From: Berghia stephanieae
Lineage: Eukaryota; Mollusca; Gastropoda; Nudibranchia; Aeolidiidae
Assembly: GCA_034508935.3 (NCBI GenBank)
Contig: CM067444.1
Coordinates: 81,788,743 to 81,852,742 of the forward strand
DNA: 64,000 nt
Direction: 5' to 3'
The translations under genes were made by a program, and so were the position numbers. Below the pieces are notes generated by a model. That model searched no databases, had not been told where the DNA came from, and was given only the letters and a program-made list of their open reading frames with translations. Positions 54,105 to 64,000 of this stretch are shown one piece after another; position 1 is the first letter of the stretch; every line of letters starts with the position of its first letter.

Positions 54105-54590
54105 GATTTTTTTTTTCTGAGTTTTACGGTAATTGCAACACTGTTAGGACATTGCTGAACTGGTTAAAAGGAAGGTTGGGGGTCGCTATAGCTCAGCTGG
54201 TCGGGCACTTGCTTCACACAGAAAAGGATTGAGATCTATCTCGGGCGAAGCCAGATTTTTTTTACCCACTTGTCAACCCATAAGCCATAAGTGATTGGGT
54301 AGCTAGGTCTGTACTGTAAGATCTGGACTAGAACCTATCCAAAGGGTAGCAAGAAATTGTTATTGACATTTCACGCTATAGAAACAGGGATAATCTCCAA
54401 CTCCATGGGCCTAATGGCCTGAAGGACTACGTACTTAAAAGGAAGGTGACCGCTATGCCAACCGTGGGAGTTCAGAGGACCCCATCCAGGTCAGAAAGAT
54501 GAAAGAGGCCTATCATGGCCCAGACCGAGGAAGACGGCCCAAAACAGGTAAATTGGAAGAGCATAGTTGCGAACTTATATCCCTACAGGA
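54105..54590 (-). repeat. Repeat C remnant split by a SINE-B insertion
   Basis: The 3' module (GAGTTTTACGGTAATTGCAA, CTGAACTGGTTAAAAGGAAG) lies left of the SINE-B copy. The head-like CCAACCGTGGGAGTTCAGAG and CCCCATCCAGGTCAGAAA lie right of it. The middle of the repeat is missing. Confidence 0.5.
54177..54434 (+). mobile_element. SINE-B, copy 5, full length with 13-bp target duplication
   Basis: Flanked by identical TTAAAAGGAAGGT at 54164-54176 and 54435-54447. Head GCTATAGCTCAGCTGGTCGG is followed by the arm TTGCTTCACACAGAAAAGGA. The body reads GATTGGGTAGCTAGGTCTGT and AAGGGTAGCAAGAAATTGTT, and the end CTAATGGCCTGAAGGACTAC. The head resembles tRNA-Val(CAC). A clean duplication implies target-primed insertion and a young age. 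Confidence 0.85.
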
Positions 54591-54884
54591 ATAAAGAGGA
54601 TTAAGTTAATAAGTCCCCTCTTTTTACTCCATGGAGAGGTGTAACAACAGTATTTAGCAGTACATCTAGTTTATCATATTTAAGTCCCATGTGTCAACAG
54701 CATCCTCATTGACATCTGATGAAATTTCAGGGCCAACATCTATGTATCAACAAATGTTGCCTTGGTGATTTGATGAAAACGGACTATGTGTGACCGACTG
54801 ACTCAAAGAGGTATTTTATCAGGGTGGTTTAGAAATTAAAAATGGATTCTATGGTCTAAAGAATGAAAAAATAAAATAGTCATA

Positions 54885-55140
54885 GAGAGCCATATGGCCC
54901 ACGGAACTAGCTTTTATCCAAGTTTCTATAGCATGAAACGGACATTAGTAATTGTTTGCTGCTATCCATTGGATAGGACAATAGTCTATCGAATTATTAG
55001 ACCCAGCTATCCAATCACTGCTGGGTGGAAAGAGGGTGTTCAAAAAAAAATTCCGAATTCATCCAGGATCAATCTCAGTCCCTTTACGTATGAAGCGAGT
55101 GCCCGACCAACTGATTTATAGGGATCCCCACCAAAATATG
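54885..55140 (-). mobile_element. SINE-B, copy 6
   Basis: Plus strand shows GTTTGCTGCTATCCATTGGA, CAGCTATCCAATCACTGCTG, ATGAAGCGAGTGCCCGACCA and CTGATTTATAGGGATCCCCA: the whole element reversed, head at the right. Confidence 0.75.
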
Positions 55141-56250
55141 AAAATTTTATTCAATTCTTTATTTATTTTTCTTTTAAGAGAACAGACATAGTTACTTAAA
55201 GTCACAAAAGTTAAAACTTCACATATCTGGTAATCTAGAATTAAAATCACTTTCGAATACCTGGCTCACCATGACATAATACCATTTGAGCTGATCGGTC
55301 AAATTTCCTAATATAATTTTTTTTTTTTCAAATTTAAAATCAGACCACAACAACAAAGTTAACATCATGTCAGGGTAAGCCAATGCTGAAATTAAATGAA
55401 TAGTAAAATAATGAGTCACTTGGGTTAAGTGACTAGAATCATGTAAGTGCGTAAGATGTGATTTTGAGAAAAACATTTTTTTAAACTGCAGATTTTGCGA
55501 GTAACATAAGAGTTTAGATCACATGGCTATTCTTGCCAAATAAAAGGATTGTGGTTAGTCTCTTTTGGTCACAAGAGTCGGGAGGAGTTGGGTTTTAATA
55601 TAAGCTAAAAAAATTTATTTTAACACCAAGGGTGCTTCCACATTTAGAGTTAGAGTCGGACAGATGCCCTCAATATGCTTTATAAAGAAGAGTGAAACAT
55701 TTTCTTTAACTTCGAAAGTCTAAATTTTGATGTTTCTAATCAATTTTTATAGCTTCATGACGACCTACTAATATCAGTGACAGCTGTAAGGTCTTTTAAA
55801 AAATCTCCCAGAACCATCAACCACAAAAAGAGACTACCATCTGATTTCTTATCTTTCAAAATAAAATAAAAAAGACCTAATAAAGGTCTGAACAAAACCA
55901 AACGATCTCAATCTATATCAAGAACAGAAAACAAGAATGGATTGATTTAGCAATCTCTGGTCAAGGAGGCCTATGCTTCCCAACCCTGAGAAAAATTCCA
56001 CCCAAAGCTTGACAACTTAAAAATTAAGAAAAAAAACTATCATCAATAACAATAACATGTAACTCTTGTGATCTTTTTTCTGACAAGATCCTCAAAAATA
56101 TTAATTCATCATTGTTACCAGATCATGTAAACATAATAAGAATGAGAAAATATACGTCTAAAAAAATTCTTTCAGATTTACAAATAAAAGCTTTTTCACA
56201 CAATGTTGTTAAATGTGCTTAAGATCTTTTAAAGCTTCTCAAATCAACAG
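55141..56250. other. Intergenic, nothing recognised
   Basis: AT-rich sequence without a supported exon or element. Confidence 0.4.
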
Positions 56251-56255
56251 GATAT

Positions 56256-56422
56256 GAAATGGACGGATGGATGGATAGATAGAAAGATAGATTTCTTTAA
56301 TAGATAGATATATTTTTTATAGATAGATGGATGGATAGATAGATAGATAAATGGATGGATAGATAGATGGGTGGATAAATGGATGAATAGATAGACAGAT
56401 ATGCAGGTAGACATATAGATAG
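56256..56422. repeat. GATA/GGAT-type tetranucleotide repeat
   Basis: Interspersed ATAG, GGAT and AGAC units. The Ile-His-Leu-Ser frames on the minus strand are repeat artefacts. Confidence 0.9.
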
Positions 56423-57260
56423 TAGACGTTTCCCATCCACCACCTTTTTGTAACACATCATGTAGCACTCTTAGAATATTCGTCACTACGTTTTGCTAAG
56501 TACACATTCACAGCTGTTGAATTTGGTTGATTAAAATTCTGAAAATTCAGAAGAAAAAAATCATTCGAATTGGGTAATGTGTGTAAAGTGCAAAGTTTTC
56601 AGGCAATTGTTTTATCATACTGGTCTATAAATAGCAACATATATTGCAATTACCATTTTGTTTTAAATTACATACTGTAGGTACTTACTTAAGAGTATTA
56701 TGACTGGTCTGCTAACTTCGGAGGAGTTGGATGAGTTAAAATACGATAATAACGTATCCAAATTGGCATAATATTCTTCAATTGTTATCAAAATGTGATT
56801 ATTATGTATTAATATCAAATTTTTATACACACATTTGCGAACGTAACTAAACATTTTATTTAAACAGGAAAAAAACATTACTTTAATCTAGTCAATGTCA
56901 TAGAGAATTGTGGCGACATTTTTTATAGACCACTGAAAATGATAATCTTACTGAATTTCATCCTCTTGCTACTGTGTCCTTTTAGGATGACACATTGGTG
57001 GTGAAACTTTCCTAATTTGAATAATCTCGACTATAATATTGGACAATGACTTTGATGAGTTGAGTGATGTGGTTTTCTTCAGAAACAAGCTCATGGTCAA
57101 AGAAATGTTAATGAAGAGAGGGAAATAGAAATTCTATTTTGTCTTTTAAATGCTGCACAACCATTGTCTCAATTCTTAAATCAATTAATTGTGTGTGAGG
57201 CAGACGATGCATTTCGTTGAAATGAGGTACAAATAACCGTAACACTTTTTCAGAGGCAAT
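56423..57260. other. Intergenic, nothing firm
   Basis: Possible decayed SINE-F piece at 56430-56610 (TAGCACTCTTAGAATATTCG, GTGTGTAAAGTGC). The rest is AT-rich without recognised features. Confidence 0.35.
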
Positions 57261-57266
57261 AATTAT

Positions 57267-57800
57267 TTATACAAGACCCGGGGATGGCACAATCAAGCCC
57301 CCCAAATTCCTCCTGCTGAGAAAAGCGAATTGTGGATCAGAATAACCACAATCAACTATTGTTAGGGCAGCCTTGCAATCACAACACTTCACCCAGGCCT
57401 GAACCGTCCGGCATACAAAACCTACTGTGTAAACAATACATGACATTCTCCAGTCAATGTCTGCAATGTTGAATATTTTTTCAAGACTGTCAGCCACCAC
57501 ACGGAACTCATCATCAAAGTCATCATGTAGCTCAGACGGTTGACTTAATGTTGTGATTTTACGCAATGGGAAGCCTAATTGCACCTCTCTCGTTTCATTT
57601 AACTGGATGGTGTTCCCGTTATCTGACGCTTGAACGTCATTTTGTATGCTTTAAATTGCTCAGCCGACGGACTATTATTCCAACCACCACATTGGCGAAT
57701 CTTATGTGAAATACATTCCATGAAAGGAATAATATGTGAGGCGATGGTGAACAGGGCGGGGGTTGAATTATTCCACATTGGGCTTTAAATAGCGAATCCA
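57267..57800 (-). pseudogene. P-element/THAP9-like transposase remnant
   Basis: Minus strand upstream part reads IRQCGGWNNSPSAEQFKAYK. After a frame change near 57630 come DDFDDEFRVV, VYTVGFVCRTVQAW, CCDCKAALT, and RRNLGGLIVPSPGLV followed by a stop. Order and motifs (RGG.N..P...QF, then YxxGYVxRxL, CxxC, RGGLIxPS) match the C-terminal half of P-element/THAP9-type transposases. No terminal repeats or N-terminal THAP domain are seen nearby. The call is by motif only. Confidence 0.6.
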
Positions 57801-58985
57801 TCTGCTCTGGCAATTACACTGAGAATGACCCATAAATAAAGCCAAACAGGACATAATTACTTAAATTCTTATTGCGCGCTACTGCACGCGCAGGTAATCA
57901 CTAGGCATGCCCGCTGCTTTCTAACCTCTTCATCGCGGCGGTGCCATGTACCTGCGAGAGCCACTTTTTCGGAACTATTTACTATGGGAGTCCAAGTTCT
58001 AGTCCTTCCGATTTCTATGCTCATTACTGATAAAAAGGAGTAAGGTTTCATTGACATCAGACTCATTCAATAGATTTGCTTGTTGTAACACAGACATCAT
58101 TTAGAATCAAACACCTGTCTTGACGATGGAAGCTGACAGAAAGTTGTGCTTTGTTGTTTAGTATGAAGGAAAGTTTTGAATATGCTTCATCTTTTTTTGG
58201 ACCTGAAACATTCAAAAGGTAAAATTTATTAATATTAATTTCATAATCTTCTGTAGTCTACATGTATTGTTTTATATATCAATACACTAGCAAAGCCATT
58301 CCACTCTGATGCAAAACTAATCCTTGTCATGTATATGCAATACTCTGCAATACTCTGAATCTGCAAAAATTCATTAAATAAACATACATGTAAATATAGA
58401 AATCAATAAGCCTTGCAAAAACAAATGAACAGAAACATTTGTGATGGTTAGTAAACATTCTTTTAACAACCATTCATTTCCATTACAGAGGCTTAGTTGA
58501 CTCAGGATGTGTAAAAGAATTGTTTGTCTACCAACTTTCAGATCAAAACAATGGGGTGGCAGGAGAAATTCGACTGGATAGTCAACGACATTGGCTGCAC
58601 AACAGTATCCAAAGAGTAAGCAAGAATGATGATAAGACAGTAAACGTTTATATATCATCAACTTGTCAAGACTAACTGGACTTTAAAAATCGGCAAAGGA
58701 AATTTGTCCAAACAAAAGATATGGTGCAGAGGGGATGTATCACCAACACTTATATGAACATGGCACCAAAGCCTGGTTATTCTTTGCTATATAACAGCAG
58801 TATATTAAGATCTCGTATATCGACATACCAGAAGACAGTTATATCAACATAGCAATCGATCTGTTTCTATCTATCTATTATTCTGTCTTTAAAAATAAAC
58901 AAGAATACAGTTCATAATTGGCTAATAATATTCTACTATGAGGTAAAATAACAGCTTATAAGAGAGAGTTTATTCAATCTTAGGC
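57801..58985. other. Intergenic, nothing recognised
   Basis: No gene or element supported. A slightly GC-richer patch at 57870-57965 has no recognisable motif. Confidence 0.4.
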
Positions 58986-59004
58986 TTTCGCCAATAAATC
59001 AACA

Positions 59005-59120
59005 ATTTGATGCCAACATACATGAAAGTGGAAAAAAAAAAAAGGTAAATGGAACCAAAAAATAAACTGATACACCACACAAAAATACAACAATCGTAAT
59101 AACATCAATAAGTTCAATAA
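59005..59120 (+). repeat. Short repeat leading into (AAT)n, copy 1
   Basis: GATGCCAACATACATGAAAG, AAAAGGTAAATGGAACCAAA and AAAATACAACAATCGTAATA recur at 60455-60570. In both copies the sequence runs into (AAT)n, consistent with a retroposon whose tail became the microsatellite. Confidence 0.6.
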
Positions 59121-59306
<186 letters not shown>

Positions 59307-59321
59307 TTTTTTTGTTTGTTT

Positions 59322-59645
59322 GTTGCTTTAGGTCTCTTCCAACACAATTGAGGTTATATGAGAGACCGCTGAAACAAAAAAACAAGCAATCTAACAAAAA
59401 TAGTACAAATGTAAATCAAAATCATAACCTAAAAATATCATAAGCTAAATTACAAATAACCAAGAAAAAACAGGCAGAAGATTTACAGAAAAAAAAATAT
59501 CCCCTGTCAAAAATACAATCACAAACCAAAGAAGCAGGATAGGCTAGTAAAGAGAAGAAGAAACGACATCACTATCGGATCGTACACCCATGCGAACATC
59601 ATAGGTATATGATTCAAGGGTGATGCTCCCATCCAACCACCCGCA
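59322..59645 (-). repeat. Repeat C', copy 2 (inverted relative to 19535-19875)
   Basis: Nearly identical to the copy at 19.5-19.9 kb over its full ~320 bp, from GTTGCTTTAGGTCTCTTCCA to TGATGCTCCCATCCAACCAC. High identity implies recent activity or duplication. Confidence 0.8.
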
Positions 59646-60109
<464 letters not shown>

Positions 60110-60454
60110 TATTGATACCCATCACAACAGACATCCTCACTACCACGAAAATTCCCGTAGTACTACGGCTAAATCCCGGGCTGGATATAATAAAGGTTTT
60201 TAATTAAATGTCATTTCTTGAAAACGAAGTTCTGGTGCCAGAGCTATCACATAGAGTTAATATTTTTCCCCACGCATTATAAGGACAAACTGGTGGTTTT
60301 TAAGGGTAGTTAAAATGTCTACGATGTTATTTACCCTGAAAACTACTTATTACATTTTCCTATTTCAAGTAGGCAGGTCTGCCATGATAAGTATCAGTTC
60401 CATAGTCAAAACAAGACAAACAAAAATAACTTTTATTTTAATCAATAATCCATA

Positions 60455-60572
60455 CAGTTTGATGACAACAGACATGAAAGTGAGGAAAAAAGGTAAATGA
60501 AACCAAAGCATAAAATGATACCATAAATAATCATAAAAATACAACATTGTAATACTACCAATACTTACAATA

Positions 60573-60643
<71 letters not shown>

Positions 60644-60645
60644 TG
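60455..60645 (+). repeat. Short repeat leading into (AAT)n, copy 2
   Basis: TGATGACAACAGACATGAAA, AAAAGGTAAATGAAACCAAA, AAAATACAACATTGTAATAC, then AAT repeats to about 60643. Matches 59005-59120. Confidence 0.6.
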
Positions 60646-62600
60646 TAAAAATAATAGAAGCGCCGCAGCAATATATCTAGTATTGTATTTGTAAATGGGG
60701 ACCACGCTTATATCTCATTCGTTGACAATTAAGAAGATAGGGATTATATCATGGTAATTCTGTTTTGGATAATAAATTTATTGACTTTTAGTAATACTAG
60801 GTGATCCAAAATGCTTTGGTCTGGGTGATCTTTATCTTCGGGGAAATTCCAACATAATCAATAGCCCACCACTTATTTAACACATTTCTATCGTTGATTA
60901 AAGTTATAGAAGAATGGGATTTTGCGAACATTGCCTAGAAGTTACAGACATATTAGTTTAACGTATTGTTTGGTAGAATTACAGAATTAATTCCCAGGGA
61001 CAAATAATTGAATCTTTTAGAATATCACAAACATTTAAGTAATTTTCCGTACTGATATAGTCTAGAGCGAACAAGCTTGCGTACTTCAATTATTCCATGT
61101 CAAGGGTCGGTTTCTGTGTTTTTAAGAATTTTACGTTTGTGACGCATTGAAAGAACAGAAAATGTATAAGGTAGTCTAAAAGGATACTTTTCTCAAAGGC
61201 ACCAGAGGATAAATAAGGCAAAGGTAAATGGTGCGGATAGGGCACCAAGAGCACCCCTCGGTGTACTTAGATTGAAATCGCTTAGAAGTCAAAGATACAA
61301 GCAAAGGGTCCTAACAAGTGAAATACAACACTTCTTTTACAAATCACATCAAAACAGAAGAAACAAGAAAAAAAAAAAAAATTATATATATATCAAGGAC
61401 AACTATACTAAAAGGACAATCATATGGAATCTTCAGGCAACGCTAGTCGGGGCCAACAAAAAATAGAGAAAATTTACACCAAAATAACAGCAGGGGCATT
61501 ATTATATGGCAAGATCTACCTTTTTAGAGAGTGATTGTGAATTCTGGGTCCAAAAAAATATTTATTGATTATTATTATCAGCAGTGAATAAGAGTAGCCA
61601 AGAAACGGAAAGGATGAGTAGTTAGATATTCTAAAAACTGACCTTATAGTGATTGATTCAGGATGATTTCTTTAGAAGCTTGATTAATGAATGTACATGT
61701 AAAATGATGATGAAGATGAAAGTGAACAATTAGATGAAGGGGAAAGGAGATGTAAAATATCAACAAAGGGAGGTAATCTGCGGAGGATGATCCCAAGAAA
61801 AAGATGAATACCAAAATATCTACTAAGGGATACAATAGTCGGATTTTTAATAAGGGGCGCACCTTTGTCTTCTTTTTCTCAGCTGTTCACAATGTACAGC
61901 TGCTGCAAAAATTTGTATGAACCTCTGGATCATTTTGTCCTAGTAAAATATATTTTTTCACGAATTTTAAAACAATAGGAAAGAATTTCACTTATCACAG
62001 CTATATTAAAATCTATAACTAGTAAGTATTGGAATCTAAATATGATTATAGTGTCAAAAATATGATTTTCGGCTTATCCATTTTGAAAGAATTTGTTAAA
62101 ATGGAATGTTCGGTTAATTGAAACTTATATGATGTTCGTACAGAATTATTACGCAATTATTATTGGTACTTACCACTTTTCAAAGATTCTGGTTCGATAA
62201 ATTAGCCAAAGATCTATCTAGATAGTTATTAAAAGCAATTGAAAGCAGATTCGTACTTTCGATTTTAAAAAATGAAAACAAACCCAATCACTCAATTTGT
62301 AAGAGGGCGTCATAAAAAATGGTTCATACTTTCCAGTAAAATTGTTGATAGTTCACTACTTTTTATATATTTTCATATCATTCAAGATATAAGAAATATT
62401 ATTTAAAACTTATGGTCGCCAATTAACCAATTTCTTATAAAGTACCGAAATTATAAGAACAGAATCAATTATTGCGCATTCAAGGAAATCGTACCAAGGC
62501 AGAAAAGTAGTAGTTTTGCTTGAATTCGTTATCCAACCAATGGCCCCCACTAGCGGGGGCTGAATATTTCACATGTCGATCCTTTCCAGTATAGTAATCC
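60646..62600. other. Intergenic, mostly featureless
   Basis: AT-rich. A decayed minus-strand piece of repeat C is likely at 61245-61460 (GGTGTACTTAGATTGAAATC, then CAACGCTAGTCGGGGCC). Nothing else recognised. Confidence 0.4.
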
Positions 62601-62601
62601 T

Positions 62602-62608
62602 TGATATA

Positions 62609-62647
<39 letters not shown>

Positions 62648-62721
62648 TTATATACACTGGTTATGATATCAGTGCTGATAATAACAACAACAACAACAAC
62701 AGCAACAATAATAATAATAAT

Positions 62722-62813
<92 letters not shown>

Positions 62814-62818
62814 TAAGC
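62602..62818. repeat. (TA)n and (AAT)n microsatellites
   Basis: (TA)n at 62602-62645, then an AAC-rich bridge and (AAT)n at 62707-62810. Confidence 0.95.
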
Positions 62819-62924
62819 CAATTGTGCAATCGCAACTAATCTTTATCATGGTAAACTATAATACAATATTTTAACATCAATGCCCAATTCCCCCCACCCC
62901 ACTTTCTCACACAAATACACACTC

Positions 62925-62970
62925 ACACACACACACACACACACACATACTTAATATATATATATAATAT

Positions 62971-63060
<90 letters not shown>
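62925..63060. repeat. (CA)n-(TA)n microsatellite abutting a Penelope-like copy
   Basis: CA repeats at 62925-62948 and TA repeats to 63060. The retroelement sequence starts within the final TATG. Confidence 0.95.
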
Positions 63061-63062
<2 letters not shown>

Positions 63063-63500
63063 GGACTAACAGAAAATAATTTCAAAACAAGATACAACCT
63101 CCATACCTCAACATTTAGAAACACTAACAAAAAAACATCCACAAAACTCAGCGAACATATTTGGAAATTAAAAGACAACAAACTAGACCACAACATTTCA
63201 TGGAAAATTTTATCTAAAGCAACAGGATACACACCAACATCAAAACAATGTAGCTTATGCCTGGAAGAGAAATATACTATAATCAAACACCCTCATGAAG
63301 CCACACTCAACATGAAAAGTGAGATATACGGAAAGTGTCCCCATCGGCGTAAATTCTTGTTAAGCAACTTCAAAGCGGAACCACTTCAAGAAACAACAAC
63401 AGTCAACAAAACAACTCAGTCCTGACGATGGCAAATTAAGCTTGAAACATTAATGTAGACTGTCTCAAACATTGTGGTAAATATTTTAAATAATAATAAT

Positions 63501-63504
<4 letters not shown>
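63057..63504 (+). mobile_element. 5'-truncated Penelope-like element, endonuclease end
   Basis: Encodes the same GIY-YIG-type segment as the copy at 17.5-19.1 kb, starting at YVGLTENNFKTRYNLHTSTF and ending LQETTTVNKTTQS. It then continues through the arm sequence with a hammerhead motif. The left edge falls in TATGTAGGACTAAC and fuses directly with (TA)n. The right edge passes through a few AAT units into (TA)n again. Confidence 0.85.
63417..63462 (+). ncRNA. Hammerhead ribozyme motif, third copy
   Basis: Stem I CAGTC/GACTG intact, core CTGACGA, stem II GGC/GCT (one G-T wobble), GAAAC, stem III CAT-TA-ATG, cleavage triplet GTA ending at 63457. Relative to the arm copies at 17.5 and 19.0 kb, the changes leave stem I and the catalytic bases untouched. 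Confidence 0.65.

Positions 63505-63560
<56 letters not shown>
63505..63560. repeat. (TA)n microsatellite
   Basis: TA run following the 3' end of the truncated Penelope-like copy. Confidence 0.95.
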
Positions 63561-63564
<4 letters not shown>

Positions 63565-63708
63565 ATGTCATATTTTGTATAATAGACCACATCTTAGTAT
63601 CAGAACTGCAGTTACTAAACAGACAAAAACAAATGAAAACAAACAAACAATCGCATTATTCCCTCTATCATCAATTTTAATAAGTTTTCCTTGCCGTGGA
63701 AACCACAA

Positions 63709-63990
63709 TTATACTTGTAAATATTTCTTGTGTTCGATCTGTACCTTAAAACAAAGTCTACCTAAATCACCTTGCTGTCTACTGTCTCTGCATGTCAAAA
63801 AATTGATAAATTCAAACATACTTGGTCTATTTTTCAGTTTTTCCGGCAGGCAATTTCTTCTCTCATGCGTATACCTCGAACATTCAATTAGACAATGGTA
63901 TTCGTCTTCTATTACGTCACAAGTAGGACATTTACGATCATTTCTATCTACTTTTCTTGTGCCCCATCTACCCCTTTCTATATAAAACAA
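63709..63990 (-). pseudogene. C-terminal end of a LINE reverse transcriptase (zinc-finger tail)
   Basis: Minus strand, 93 codons: MFYIERGRWGTRKVDRNDRK, then CPTC...DEYHCLIECSRYTHER, a C-x2-C...H-x3-C-like cluster, and KIEHKK-type basic end. This pattern ends the ORF of many animal non-LTR retrotransposons. The rest lies beyond the right window edge, so integrity cannot be judged. Confidence 0.6.
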
Positions 63991-64000
63991 ATGAGAACTC

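Overview
The window is AT-rich, intron-rich animal DNA dominated by simple repeats and small transposable elements. Long (AAT)n, (TA)n, (CT/GA)n and poly-G/C tracts, tRNA-derived SINEs, Penelope-like elements and single-gene introns of 0.3-4 kb suggest an invertebrate, most likely a lophotrochozoan (mollusc-like) nuclear genome. That placement is an inference. No bacterial genes, CRISPR arrays or operons are present.

Two host genes can be supported. On the + strand, 5818-10693, lies a two-exon gene for a 237-residue type II membrane protein of the LicD/fukutin-related family. Its metal-binding aspartates appear to be replaced by asparagines. On the - strand, 25685-46220, lies a complete CIP2A homologue. 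I assembled 22 coding exons by eye; all phases agree and the product is 942 residues, against about 905 in human. It has an armadillo-like N-terminal half and a coiled-coil C-terminal half.

Everything else is repeats. 1-5.8 kb holds a TA-flanked terminal-inverted-repeat element with eight internal copies of one motif, and a tRNA-Pro-derived SINE cluster. 6-10 kb is the LicD intron with microsatellites and a LINE piece. 12.6-13.0 kb is a hAT-type MITE with an intact 8-bp target duplication. 14.4-22 kb is a cluster of a ~540-bp repeat interrupted by a pogo-like MITE and a Penelope-like element. The ~165-bp inverted arms of that Penelope-like element each contain a hammerhead ribozyme fold. 22.9-24.0 kb is a pogo/Tigger-type element with a broken CENP-B-type DNA-binding domain.

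The CIP2A introns carry two piggyBac-like elements and many SINEs. Directly upstream of the CIP2A start codon are a ~120-bp tandem repeat and a 141-bp MITE. 50-55 kb contains a ~200-bp fold-back and a nest of SINEs. 57.3-57.8 kb is a P-element/THAP9-like remnant. 59-60.6 kb is almost pure trinucleotide repeat. The right end holds a second, 5'-truncated Penelope-like copy embedded in (TA)n with a third hammerhead, and the end of a LINE.

I found no clearly new multi-gene system. The most notable signals are the hammerheads in the Penelope-like arms, the motif-rich TA element, the apparently inactivated LicD protein and the repeat array at the CIP2A promoter.
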